Source: an uncultured Christensenella sp. (GTDB taxonomy: Bacteria > Bacillota > Clostridia > Christensenellales > Borkfalkiaceae). Taken from it: a stretch of DNA of 64,000 nt. How positions within the stretch are numbered: the stretch's first letter is position 1; each line of letters begins with the position of its first letter. The notes beneath the pieces are model-generated. The model was given only the letters and a program-made list of their open reading frames with translations, was not told the origin of the DNA and did not search any database. The stretch lies in contig CAJUFY010000001.1 of the NCBI GenBank assembly GCA_910586245.1, positions 124,001 through 188,000 on the forward strand. Reading direction: 5' to 3'. A program made the position numbers and the translations under genes. Positions 8,489-16,603 of the stretch are shown one piece after another.

Positions 8489-9450
8489 AAATTCCCGATC
8501 TGCGCAACCGTAAAGGTCAGTTTATCGTAAATTTCTTCGATGTTTCCGAACAGCATGCAGCCCGAAGCGAGCACGTGTCCGCCGCCGCCGAATCTTCCCG
8601 CGACCTCGTTCACGTTCACCGATCCCTTCGAACGGAAAGAAGCTTTGTACTGTCCCGCTCTTACTTCCATCAGACACACGCTCACTTCGACCGTATCGAC
8701 GGTGAGCGCAAAATCGACGATGCCTTCCGTCGCGTCCTGTTTGAGCCCCGCGCGCTCTAACCGTTCGAGCGGAACGAGCACGACCGCCAGTCTTTCGTCC
8801 AGAAAGTAACGGATTTTCGAAATCGTTTCGGCATACAGCACGGCGCGCGCCTTGCTCTGCTTCCTGAAAATTTCATAGGTGATGCGGTTTACGTCGGCAC
8901 CCGCGTCCGCGGCAAACGCCGCCGCGCGGAAGGTATCGCCGTTGACGTCGGAGTGAGAAAACCCGCCCGAATCGGTAATCATGCCCGCCATCAGATAGGA
9001 AGCAATCGCTCCCGTCGGCTGTACGCCGAGCGCGCCGATCAGCTCCGCGATATTTTCGCAGTTGCTCGCGCGGTTGCGCACGAAGTTATATTTTGCGAAA
9101 CGGGTGTTGGAAACGTGATGGTCGATATTCACCGTCGTCTTGCCCGCAGCGCCCTTTTTGAACGGATATGCCAACTCGCCGAGACGGTTTTCGTCGCTCG
9201 TATCCACGCAGATATACGCTTCCGCATCGATCGAAGGGGTACGCCGAATGCGCCCGATTCCTTCGAGGAAGGAAAACTTTTGCGGAATCTCGCTCTCGTT
9301 TACGACTTCGGTAGTAACGCCGAGCCGTTCGAGCGCAAGCGCGAGCGCCATACCGCTGCCGATCGTGTCGCCGTCGGGGCGCATATGCGTAAAGATGACC
9401 GCGCTCTTGATCGATTTTAAAACGCGCGCGATTTCGGCAATGGTATTCAC
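8485..9450 (-). CDS. nrnA: DHH-family oligoribonuclease / pAp phosphatase (NrnA)
   Basis: 321-residue DHH/DHHA1 phosphoesterase that degrades very short RNAs and 3'-phosphoadenosine 5'-phosphate in the cytoplasm. Visible motifs: THMRPDGDTIGSGMAL near 21, CVDTSDENRL near 81, the DHH signature VNIDHHVSNT near 107, and the DHHA1 glycine block FGGGGHVLASGC near 288. The start codon is GTG and overlaps the rbfA stop (GTGA). It sits between rbfA and truB as in many Firmicutes. Confidence 0.93.
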   Translation of the reverse strand: MNTIAEIARVLKSIKSAVIFTHMRPDGDTIGSGMALALALERLGVTTEVVNESEIPQKFSFLEGIGRIRRTPSIDAEAYICVDTSDENRLGELAYPFKKGAAGKTTVNIDHHVSNTRFAKYNFVRNRASNCENIAELIGALGVQPTGAIASYLMAGMITDSGGFSHSDVNGDTFRAAAFAADAGADVNRITYEIFRKQSKARAVLYAETISKIRYFLDERLAVVLVPLERLERAGLKQDATEGIVDFALTVDTVEVSVCLMEVRAGQYKASFRSKGSVNVNEVAGRFGGGGHVLASGCMLFGNIEEIYDKLTFTVAQIGNL

Positions 9451-9806
9451 TCGTTCCCGTCCTTGTGCAGTTTTGCGAAGATATCGTCCATCTTCTGCCC
9501 GTATTCCATGCTCTTATCCTCTAAAAAGGTAATCGCGGGCACGGTGCGCATGCGCATGACTTTTGAAAGTTCGCGGCGGATGAACCCCGCGTTTTCTTTC
9601 AAAAGAGCGACCGTCTGCGCTTTCTGCTCTGCCGAAACCGCGTATACGCTCACGTACACTTTTGCGGTTTTCAGATCGGGCGCAACGTCCGCTTCGGTCA
9701 CGCTCACAATCCCCCGCAAGTCGGGTTCTTTGTTTTTGAGCGGTCCCGCAATGATGGCGGAAATCTCCTTTCTGTATTCGCTGTCCAGCCGTTCGGTACG
9801 GTTCAT
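9447..9806 (-). CDS. rbfA: Ribosome-binding factor A
   Basis: 119-residue KH-like protein that binds the 30S subunit and helps mature the 5' end of 16S rRNA. The start MNRTERLDSEYRKEISAI matches the family and its ATG overlaps the TGA of infB; a longer in-frame extension upstream is rejected because it would run back into infB. Typical features: SVTEADVAPDLKTAKVYVSV in the middle and the FIRRELSKVMRMRTVPAITF strand. Confidence 0.95.
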   Translation of the reverse strand: MNRTERLDSEYRKEISAIIAGPLKNKEPDLRGIVSVTEADVAPDLKTAKVYVSVYAVSAEQKAQTVALLKENAGFIRRELSKVMRMRTVPAITFLEDKSMEYGQKMDDIFAKLHKDGNE

Positions 9807-12373
9807 GCCTGTTTCAGCTCCTCGATGAGATAGCATTCGATGAAGTCGCCGATTTTGATTTCGTTGAAGTTTTCGATCGCGCAGCCGCATTCCAGACCTG
9901 CGGCGACTTCCTTCACTTCGTCTTTGTAATGCTTGAGCGTTTTCACGTTGTTTTCCACGATCATCACGTCGTCGCGGTAAATGCGCAGTTTGCCGCCGCG
10001 CACCAGTTTTCCTTCGGTTACGAGGCAGCCCGCGATCACGCCCACGCCCGTAATGTTGAACGTTTGGCGAACTTCCGCTTTGCCCATGTACACTTCGCGG
10101 TATTTGGGCGCAAGCATTCCTTTGAGCGCCGCTTCCATATCGTCGAGCAATTCGTAAATGATACGGTAAGAGCGTACGTCCACCTTACTGCGTTCGGCGA
10201 GCGTCTTTGCCTTTGCGTCGGGACGCACGTTAAAGCCGATGACGATCGCGTTGGCGGAATCGGCGAGCATAATATCGCTTTCGTTGATCGCGCCCGCGCC
10301 CGCGTGAATGACTTTTACGCGCACTTCTTCGTTGGAAAGTTTGGAAAGCGAACCCTTTACCGCTTCCACCGAGCCCTGTACGTCGCCCTTTACGATTACG
10401 TTCAGATCTTTGATATTGCCCTCGGCAACCTGTTTGAACACGTCGTCGAGCGTCACCTTCTGCGTTTCTTTGATCATGGATTCGCGTTCGTGCACCTTGC
10501 GTTCTTCCTGAACCTTCTTCATAAGGTTCTGTTCGACTGCAAAAATCGCGTCGCCCGCGTTGGGGACGTCTTCGAGACCGAGCACGGAAACAGCAGTCGA
10601 AGGCCCTGCTTCTTTTACCGTTCTTCCCTTGTCGTCGATCATGGCGCGCACTTTGCCCGTCATCATGCCCGAAATGAGGTAATCGCCCGTACGGAGCGTA
10701 CCGTTCTGTACGAGCACGCTTGCCACGGGGCCCTTGCCCTTATCCAGCTTCGCTTCGATGACAACGCCCTTCGCTTTGCGGTCGGGGTTGGCTTTGAGTT
10801 CCTGCATTTCGGCGACGAGCCAGATGTTTTCGAGCAGTTTATCCACGCCCTCGCCCGTCTTTGCGGAAAGCGGTACTACGATCACGTCGCCGCCCCATTC
10901 TTCGGGTACGAGGTCGTGTTCGAGCAACCCCTGTTTCACACGGTCGGGGTTGACGTGCGGTTTATCCATTTTGTTCATAGCCACGATCACGGGCACGTTC
11001 GCCGCCTTCGCGTGATCGATCGCTTCCACCGTCTGCGGCATGATCCCGTCGTCCGCCGCAACGACGAGCACGACGATATCCGTCACTTTCGCGCCTCGCG
11101 CGCGCATCGCGGTGAACGCTGCGTGCCCGGGCGTATCGATAAAAGTAATGTCTTTCCCGTCGCCCAGCGTTACGGTATACGCGCCGATGTTCTGCGTAAT
11201 GCCGCCCGCTTCGCCTTCCGTCACGTTGGTGCGGCGGATGTTGTCGAGCAGAGAAGTCTTGCCGTGGTCTACGTGCCCCATCACGGTCACGACGGGCGCG
11301 CGGGTAATCAGGTTTTCCGCCTCGTCGCCGCCGTGCGTTTCGAACAGCGTTTCTTCCGCGGTCTTTTCGGGTTTATATTCGAGGTCGATTCCCAGTTCCA
11401 GCGCAATAAACGCCGCGTTGTCGTAATCGACCGATTCGTTCACCGTTTTCATCACGCCCTCTTTGAACAGGCGTTTGGTAATTTCCACCGCAGAAATGCC
11501 GAGCTTTTCCGAAAGCACTTTGATCGGAATTTCGCGCGTGGTCACGACGGCGTGATCGATCTTGATCGTCTGAACCTCTTTTCTGCCGCCTTTCTTGCCG
11601 AAGCGCGCCTTCCGGTAGCCGCTCTTTTCTTCGTCGAAATCGCCCACGTTGGCGCCCTGTTGGCGAATGAGCGCGCGCTTGTTGACGGGGCGGCGCTCCA
11701 CGTAAGTTTTATCGAACTTTTTGGGCGCGTCCCTTCTGGGCGCGGGTGCCGGCGGCGGAGCAACCGGTCTTACGCCCGCCGGTCTTGCCATCGGCGGACG
11801 CTGCCCCTGCGGACGGGGCGGGAAAGGAGGACGAGCGCCCGGCTGACCGGGACGCGCGCCGTTTGCCGAATAAGGAGGACGGGAATTCGCAGGACGGTCG
11901 GGGCGAAACGTAGGTCGCGCCGCGCCGTTCTGCACGCCGTTTTGCGGTCTGCGCGGATCGGCGTTATATTGCGGCCGTTGCTGATAGGGCGCGCGAGGCG
12001 CGTCCGGACGGGGCGCAGGGCGTTCCGCAGGTCTTACGACGGGTCTTTCCGCAGGCTTCGTCTCTTTTTCCTTGCGTTCCGAAGCGGCTTTTTCGGCAGC
12101 TTCTTTGGCGCGCGCGGCAGCCTCGGCTTCCGCTTCGGCAGCCGCCTTCGCCGCTTCCTGCGCAGCTCTTTCGGCGGCTTCTTTGGCGAGCGCCTCCTCC
12201 CGAATACGGGCTTCTTCCGCAGCTCTTTCGGCAGCTTCGGCTTTTTCCAACTCCGTAAGCTTTCTCATGAGTTCGGTATAACGCTGTTCGTTCGCCGACA
12301 TTGCCTGCTGCAATTTTGCGGTTACGCTGTCCGATACGAGCGCGCTCAATTTTTCGATATGTTCGTAAGCCAT
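9803..12373 (-). CDS. infB: Translation initiation factor IF-2
   Basis: GTPase that places initiator tRNA on the 30S subunit. 856 residues. The N-terminal third is low complexity: an Ala/Glu-rich helix (about 40-100), then a Pro/Arg/Gly/Gln-rich linker to about 235. The IF2-N domain is near 285-335. The GTPase begins TVMGHVDHGKTSLL near 358, with DTPGHAAF and NKMDKP as G3 and G4. Domains II-IV follow, ending with the GCAIENFNEIKIGDFIECY segment. A GGAGGA site precedes the ATG. The repetitive N-terminus is the region most likely to vary between strains. Confidence 0.97.
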   Translation of the reverse strand: MAYEHIEKLSALVSDSVTAKLQQAMSANEQRYTELMRKLTELEKAEAAERAAEEARIREEALAKEAAERAAQEAAKAAAEAEAEAAARAKEAAEKAASERKEKETKPAERPVVRPAERPAPRPDAPRAPYQQRPQYNADPRRPQNGVQNGAARPTFRPDRPANSRPPYSANGARPGQPGARPPFPPRPQGQRPPMARPAGVRPVAPPPAPAPRRDAPKKFDKTYVERRPVNKRALIRQQGANVGDFDEEKSGYRKARFGKKGGRKEVQTIKIDHAVVTTREIPIKVLSEKLGISAVEITKRLFKEGVMKTVNESVDYDNAAFIALELGIDLEYKPEKTAEETLFETHGGDEAENLITRAPVVTVMGHVDHGKTSLLDNIRRTNVTEGEAGGITQNIGAYTVTLGDGKDITFIDTPGHAAFTAMRARGAKVTDIVVLVVAADDGIMPQTVEAIDHAKAANVPVIVAMNKMDKPHVNPDRVKQGLLEHDLVPEEWGGDVIVVPLSAKTGEGVDKLLENIWLVAEMQELKANPDRKAKGVVIEAKLDKGKGPVASVLVQNGTLRTGDYLISGMMTGKVRAMIDDKGRTVKEAGPSTAVSVLGLEDVPNAGDAIFAVEQNLMKKVQEERKVHERESMIKETQKVTLDDVFKQVAEGNIKDLNVIVKGDVQGSVEAVKGSLSKLSNEEVRVKVIHAGAGAINESDIMLADSANAIVIGFNVRPDAKAKTLAERSKVDVRSYRIIYELLDDMEAALKGMLAPKYREVYMGKAEVRQTFNITGVGVIAGCLVTEGKLVRGGKLRIYRDDVMIVENNVKTLKHYKDEVKEVAAGLECGCAIENFNEIKIGDFIECYLIEELKQA

Positions 12374-12386
12374 ATATCCTCCGGAT

Positions 12387-12683
12387 TTAACATTTCGGCT
12401 CCGTTGCCGAGATCATTGCCCGCGCAAGATTTTCTTCGCGCACGGCGGCGAGTTTACAGCATTCCTTCCCCGTCAGCGTTTCCAGATCTTCCGTAACGAG
12501 AACGGGGCAGGAAAAACGCTTCGCGAGTTTGCCGATTTCTTTTTTGGTGTTCTCGGAAGCGGAACCGTCCGCCACGAGAAGATACACCCCGCCCTTGCAG
12601 GCGGCAGCGGCGTTTACGCCGAGCGCGAGTTTCCCCGCCCGCCGCGCAAAACCGAGATACGTTTTTAATTTACTTTCCGCCAA
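12387..12683 (-). CDS. ylxQ: L7Ae-family ribosomal-type protein YlxQ
   Basis: 98-residue L7Ae/L30e-like protein, presumed to bind kink-turn RNA. Typical opening KLKTYLGFARRAGKLALGVNA and a central GVYLLVADGSASENTKKEI. The start codon is TTG with GAGGAG four bases before it; it overlaps the end of ylxR by 14 bases. The nusA-ylxR-ylxQ-infB order is the standard Gram-positive one and makes the call secure despite an unclear exact function. Confidence 0.9.
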   Translation of the reverse strand: MAESKLKTYLGFARRAGKLALGVNAAAACKGGVYLLVADGSASENTKKEIGKLAKRFSCPVLVTEDLETLTGKECCKLAAVREENLARAMISATEPKC

Positions 12684-12942
12684 GGAACTCCTCCTCGATC
12701 CGCGCGTAAATTTCTTCGCTCACGTTCGCGGAAAAGGTCTTGTGCAGAAGTTTGTATTTGCCCAGCTTTTTCACGCACGCTTCGCTGTTGCAGATGTACG
12801 CGCCGCGTCCGGGAAGCTTCCCCGAAAAATCCAGACGGATCTCCCCTTCCGCGTTCTTTACGATGCGGAGCATTTCTTTTTTGGGTTTTTCCTCGCGGCA
12901 CGCAATGCAGGTGCGCATCGGGATTTTTTTGGGTTTTTGCAT
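12670..12942 (-). CDS. ylxR: YlxR family protein (DUF448)
   Basis: 90-residue basic protein, probably an RNA- or nucleoid-binding factor. The family signature RTCIACREEKPKKEMLRIV is at 10-28, with GRGAYICNSEACVKK near 45. The start directly follows the nusA stop codon. In other Firmicutes YlxR has been linked to RNase P and to transcription control; nothing here distinguishes these. Confidence 0.92.
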   Translation of the reverse strand: MQKPKKIPMRTCIACREEKPKKEMLRIVKNAEGEIRLDFSGKLPGRGAYICNSEACVKKLGKYKLLHKTFSANVSEEIYARIEEEFLGGK

Positions 12943-14055
12943 TTATTCCTCCGCGGGAATTTCTTCCGCCGCTTCTTCTTCGGGCGCTTCGGAATTTGCT
13001 TCGAGGTTGAGTTTTTCCGCCGCGGATTCGCTCTTCACGTCGATCTTCCAGCCCGTAAGGCGAGCGGCAAGGCGCGCGTTCTGCCCGTCTCTGCCGATCG
13101 CAAGCGAAAGTTTATCGTCGGGAACGACCGCCACGGCGGCTTTGTCGCCGATCTGCGTCACCGAAACGACCGTTGCGGGAGAAAGCGCCTTCGCGATGAA
13201 TTCCAGCGGATTTTCGCTCCATAAAATAATGTCAATCTTTTCTCCGCCCAGCTCGGCGACGACTGCGTTCACGCGTGCGCCCTTGTTGCCGACGCATGCG
13301 CCGACCGCGTCGATCCGCGCGTCTTCGGAAGCGATCGCCATTTTGGTTCTGTGACCGGGTTCGCGGGCGATCGATTTGATCAGCACGACGTTCTGTTTGA
13401 TTTCGGGGACTTCTTCCTCGAACAGGCGTTTCACGAGCCCGGGCGCCGCGCGCGATACGAGCACCTGCGCGTTTCTGCCGCCGTTTCTCACCCGCTTCAC
13501 GTATACCTTTAACTTATCGCCGGGATTGTAACGTTCGCCGGGAACCTGATCCTGCGGCAACATCAGCCCTTCGATCTGCCCCTTGCCCAGCTCGATATAA
13601 ATATTTTTCATATCGACTTTGCGCACGAGGCCGCTCATGAGTTCCCCTTCCTTATCGGAGAATTCCGTAAGCGTATTGTCGCGCTCCGTCTCGTGGATTT
13701 TTTGCAGGATCACCTGTTTCGCCGTCTGCGCCGCAATGCGCGAAAAATCTTTCGGCACGAATTCTTCGGTAATCGTGTCGCCGACTTTGGCGCTCTTTTT
13801 AATGCGCCGCGCGTCGTCGAGAAGAATTTCGCCGTCCTGCGGTTCGTCGCTGTCCACCACGATCTGCGACATAAAGAAACGAATGGTGCACTTTTCGGGA
13901 TTAAGACGGACTTCCACGTTGCCCGTGTCGCCGAAATTCTGCTTCTTGTAAGCGGAAGCGAGCGCGTTGGAAAGCGCGTCGATAAACGCTTCCTCGCTGA
14001 TTCCCTTTTCCCGTTCGAGGTCGGCAAGCGCCGCAAAGAAATCCTTGTTAGTCAT
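12943..14055 (-). CDS. nusA: Transcription termination/antitermination factor NusA
   Basis: Binds RNA polymerase and modulates pausing and termination. 370 residues, the compact Gram-positive form without the C-terminal acidic repeats. N-terminal domain 1-125; S1 domain about 130-200 (GELMSGLVRKVDMKNIYIELG); KH1 with DAVGACVGNKGARVNAVVAELG near 233; KH2 with LSLAIGRDGQNARLAARLTG near 310. A Glu/Ala-rich tail follows. Second gene of the operon after rimP; a leader hairpin upstream of rimP may be its control site. Confidence 0.96.
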   Translation of the reverse strand: MTNKDFFAALADLEREKGISEEAFIDALSNALASAYKKQNFGDTGNVEVRLNPEKCTIRFFMSQIVVDSDEPQDGEILLDDARRIKKSAKVGDTITEEFVPKDFSRIAAQTAKQVILQKIHETERDNTLTEFSDKEGELMSGLVRKVDMKNIYIELGKGQIEGLMLPQDQVPGERYNPGDKLKVYVKRVRNGGRNAQVLVSRAAPGLVKRLFEEEVPEIKQNVVLIKSIAREPGHRTKMAIASEDARIDAVGACVGNKGARVNAVVAELGGEKIDIILWSENPLEFIAKALSPATVVSVTQIGDKAAVAVVPDDKLSLAIGRDGQNARLAARLTGWKIDVKSESAAEKLNLEANSEAPEEEAAEEIPAEE

Positions 14056-14094
14056 AATAAACTCCTTTATTTTTACGAAATTTATCTTACGAAT

Positions 14095-14550
14095 TTATAC
14101 TTCGATCAACAGGCAGATTTTCGAGGTTTTGTCCCGCGGGACCGCCTTTTTCCCTTCCGCCGTTTTTACCGTAACCGTCGTCCCGTCGAAAGAAACGAGC
14201 TCCCCTTCGAGATATTTCTTCCCTTCGAACGGCGCGTAAAAATGCAGTTCGATCCGTTTGCCCACGTTCCGCCGGAAATCCTTTGCCGTTTTAAAAGGAC
14301 GGTCAAGCCCCGGCGAAGAACAGTTGAGCGTGTACCCCTCGCCGAACGTGGGATCGAATTCGTCGAGCGGTTCGTCGATCGCGCGGTGAAATTTTTCGCA
14401 CAGATTCAGATCGACCCCGCCCGCCGCGTCGATATAAACGGTGAGCGCGCGGGCGCGCAAATTCCATTCGGCGTCCACGATCTCGACGCCGACTTCTTCG
14501 GCAATCGGTTGCAAAAAGGCTACGATCTCGGCGATCGGCTTCGTTTTCAT
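14095..14550 (-). CDS. rimP: Ribosome maturation factor RimP
   Basis: 151-residue 30S assembly factor. Family features: GVEIVDAEWNLRARALTVYID near 17-37, LNLCEKFHRAIDEPLD near 48, the signature LNCSSPGLDRPF near 79-90, and an Sm-like C-terminal barrel with LEGELVSFDGTTVTV. First gene of the rimP-nusA-ylxR-ylxQ-infB-rbfA-nrnA-truB-ribF operon; the ATG follows a GGGGG-type ribosome site. Confidence 0.95.
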   Translation of the reverse strand: MKTKPIAEIVAFLQPIAEEVGVEIVDAEWNLRARALTVYIDAAGGVDLNLCEKFHRAIDEPLDEFDPTFGEGYTLNCSSPGLDRPFKTAKDFRRNVGKRIELHFYAPFEGKKYLEGELVSFDGTTVTVKTAEGKKAVPRDKTSKICLLIEV

Positions 14551-14572
14551 AAAAACCCCCGCATAAAGAAAG

Positions 14573-14596
14573 TTGAGAGCGGAAAACCGCTCTCAA
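14573..14596 (-). promoter_or_regulatory. Leader hairpin of the rimP-nusA operon
   Basis: A perfect 10-bp stem (TTGAGAGCGG with CCGCTCTCAA) closed by a four-base loop, between the promoter and the rimP ATG. On the minus strand it is followed by CTTTCTTTA, moderately U-rich, so it could be a weak intrinsic terminator or attenuator, or a stabilising 5' hairpin. Confidence 0.55.
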
Positions 14597-14622
14597 TCTC
14601 TTTTCATCGATTAAGCAAATTC

Positions 14623-14651
14623 ATTGTAACACACTTTTTTACAAAATGCAA
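14623..14651 (-). promoter_or_regulatory. Promoter of the rimP-nusA-infB operon
   Basis: TTGCAT (complement of 14646-14651), 17 bases, TACAAT (complement of 14623-14628). Expected leader of about 65 bases to rimP, including the 14573-14596 hairpin. Confidence 0.7.
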
Positions 14652-14686
14652 GCAATTTGCAAAACATTTTTCCGCCGTGCACGGCG

Positions 14687-16603
14687 TTACTCGAGCTCGA
14701 ACGCGCCCGTATAGAGCTGATAATACTGCCCTTTTTCGGCAATCAGCTGTTCGTGCGAACCGCGTTCGATAATTCTGCCGTGGTCGAGCACCATGATGAC
14801 ATCGGAATTTTTTACGGTCGAAAGGCGGTGGGCGATTACGAATACCGTTCTGCCCTCCATCAGCTTATCCATCCCCCGCTGCACGATCTCTTCGGTGCGG
14901 GTGTCGATGGAGCTGGTCGCTTCGTCCAAAATCATAACGGGCGGATCGGCGACCGCGGCACGCGCGATCGATAGCAATTGCCGCTGCCCCTGCGAAAGGT
15001 TGGCGCCGTTCTGACAGAGCATCGTCTGATAACCTTCGGGCAGACGGGAAATAAAGTCGTCCGCGCCCGCAAGTTTCGCTGCGGCAATACACTCTTCGTC
15101 CGTCGCGTCCAACAGACCGTAACGGATATTTTCCATCACCGTGCCCGTAAACAGGTTGGTGTCCTGCAACACCATGCCGAGCGAACGGCGCAGATCGTCC
15201 TTTTTAATCTTGTTCAGATTGATTCCGTCGTAACGGATTTTGCCGTCGGCAATGTCGTAAAAACGGGTCAGCAAGTTGGTGATCGTCGTCTTGCCCGCGC
15301 CCGTCGCGCCGACGAAAGCGACCTTCTGTCCGGGTGTTGCATACAGGCTGATGTCGTGCAGAACGATCTTGTCTTCCGAATACCCGAAGTCCACTTCGAA
15401 CATTCTCACGTCGCCTTCCAAACGGGTGTAAGTCACAGAGCCGTCGGCGGAATGCGGGTGCTTCCACGCCCACAGCCCCGTACGCTCGCTGCATTCGGTC
15501 AGCACGCCGTTCTCTTCTTTGGCGTTCACGAGGGTTACGTAACCGTTATCTACTTCGGCAACCTCGTCGATGAGCGCGAAACAGCGGCTGGCGCCCGCAA
15601 GTCCCATCACGACGGAGTTGATCTGGTTGGAAACCTGCCCGATGTTGTTGGAAAACTGCCGCGTCATCTGCAGGAACGCAATCACGATCGCAACGGTAAA
15701 CGCAGCGCCCGATACGCTCACGTTTTGCGTGCCGCTCAGCATAAAGTACCCGCCGACGAGCGCAACGATTACGTACATGATGTGCCCGATGTTCATAATC
15801 ATCGGCATGAGCATATTTGCGTAACGGTTGGCTTTTTCACTCTGTTCGTACAGATATCCGTTTACTTTATCGAAATCCGCTTTCGCGGCTTCTTCGTGAC
15901 AGAACACTTTCACGACTTTCTGTCCGTTCATCATCTCTTCGATAAAGCCTTCCGTCTTTCCGACCGCGCGCTGCTGACCGAGGAAATATTTCCCTGCGCC
16001 GCCGCCCACGATTTTGGTGACGAGCAAAATGAATACGACGCCCACGAGTACGATGAGCGAGAGCCACACGCTGTACCACAGCATCATCGAAAACAGCGTA
16101 AGCACCATGATCGTGGAAGACAGGAACTGCGGCAAGCTCTGCGCGATCATCTGTCTGAGCGCGTCCACGTCGTTGGTATAATAACTCATGATGTCGCCGT
16201 GGTTATTCGTATCGAAATAGCGAATCGGAAGATCCTGCATGCGGTTGAACATTTCGCCGCGCATTTTTTTCAGATATCCCTGCGTCACGATCGCCATAAA
16301 CTGATGCGAAACCGCCGCTGCGACGAGCGAAACCGCGTACATGCCGATCAGAACGAGCATGTTTTTCGTAATTTCCATGCCGACGTCGCCCCAGCCGAGC
16401 CCGAGTTCCACCGCGTCGTCCGCAATCGTAAAGATCCGCTCCATAAAGACAGCGGGAATCGAACTGACGATCGCGTTGAACACGATGCACGCAAGCGACA
16501 CGGTGAGCATACCGGGGTACGCGCGGAACACCGACTTTAACACCCTGCCGAACGTCCCTTTTTTACGCATGCGCTTTGCGGGAACGGAATTATTCTTCAT
16601 CAC
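14687..16603 (-). CDS. ABC exporter half-transporter, catalytic subunit
   Basis: 638 residues: six-helix exporter domain (about 25-340) fused to an ATPase domain. Walker A GATGAGKT near 430, Q-loop MVLQDTNLF, signature LSQGQ, Walker B VMILDEATSSID with the catalytic Glu, and H-loop VIAHRLSTV are all canonical. An insert around 355-400, between membrane and ATPase domains, is longer than in many relatives. Its start overlaps the end of the partner gene by 14 bases, and the partner has a degenerate site, so the two should form a heterodimer of the TM287/288 or BmrCD type exporting drugs, lipids or peptides. Substrate unknown. Confidence 0.92.
   Translation of the reverse strand: MMKNNSVPAKRMRKKGTFGRVLKSVFRAYPGMLTVSLACIVFNAIVSSIPAVFMERIFTIADDAVELGLGWGDVGMEITKNMLVLIGMYAVSLVAAAVSHQFMAIVTQGYLKKMRGEMFNRMQDLPIRYFDTNNHGDIMSYYTNDVDALRQMIAQSLPQFLSSTIMVLTLFSMMLWYSVWLSLIVLVGVVFILLVTKIVGGGAGKYFLGQQRAVGKTEGFIEEMMNGQKVVKVFCHEEAAKADFDKVNGYLYEQSEKANRYANMLMPMIMNIGHIMYVIVALVGGYFMLSGTQNVSVSGAAFTVAIVIAFLQMTRQFSNNIGQVSNQINSVVMGLAGASRCFALIDEVAEVDNGYVTLVNAKEENGVLTECSERTGLWAWKHPHSADGSVTYTRLEGDVRMFEVDFGYSEDKIVLHDISLYATPGQKVAFVGATGAGKTTITNLLTRFYDIADGKIRYDGINLNKIKKDDLRRSLGMVLQDTNLFTGTVMENIRYGLLDATDEECIAAAKLAGADDFISRLPEGYQTMLCQNGANLSQGQRQLLSIARAAVADPPVMILDEATSSIDTRTEEIVQRGMDKLMEGRTVFVIAHRLSTVKNSDVIMVLDHGRIIERGSHEQLIAEKGQYYQLYTGAFELE

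Noticed and set aside
12033..12280. Repetitive region as a repeat element
   Set aside because: These are Ala/Glu-rich codons of the IF-2 N-terminus, a normal low-complexity linker.
9929..12496. An 855-codon open frame on the plus strand
   Set aside because: It is exactly antisense to infB, rich in His, Arg and Phe, and matches no protein pattern. Long antisense frames also occur opposite pnp, secD, scfB, rel and the ABC genes; they follow from the GC-rich codon use.
14673..14686. GC-rich palindrome CGCCGTGCACGGCG as the ABC operon terminator
   Set aside because: It is a perfect palindrome with no room for a loop beyond the centre and is followed by GAAAAATG rather than a T run.
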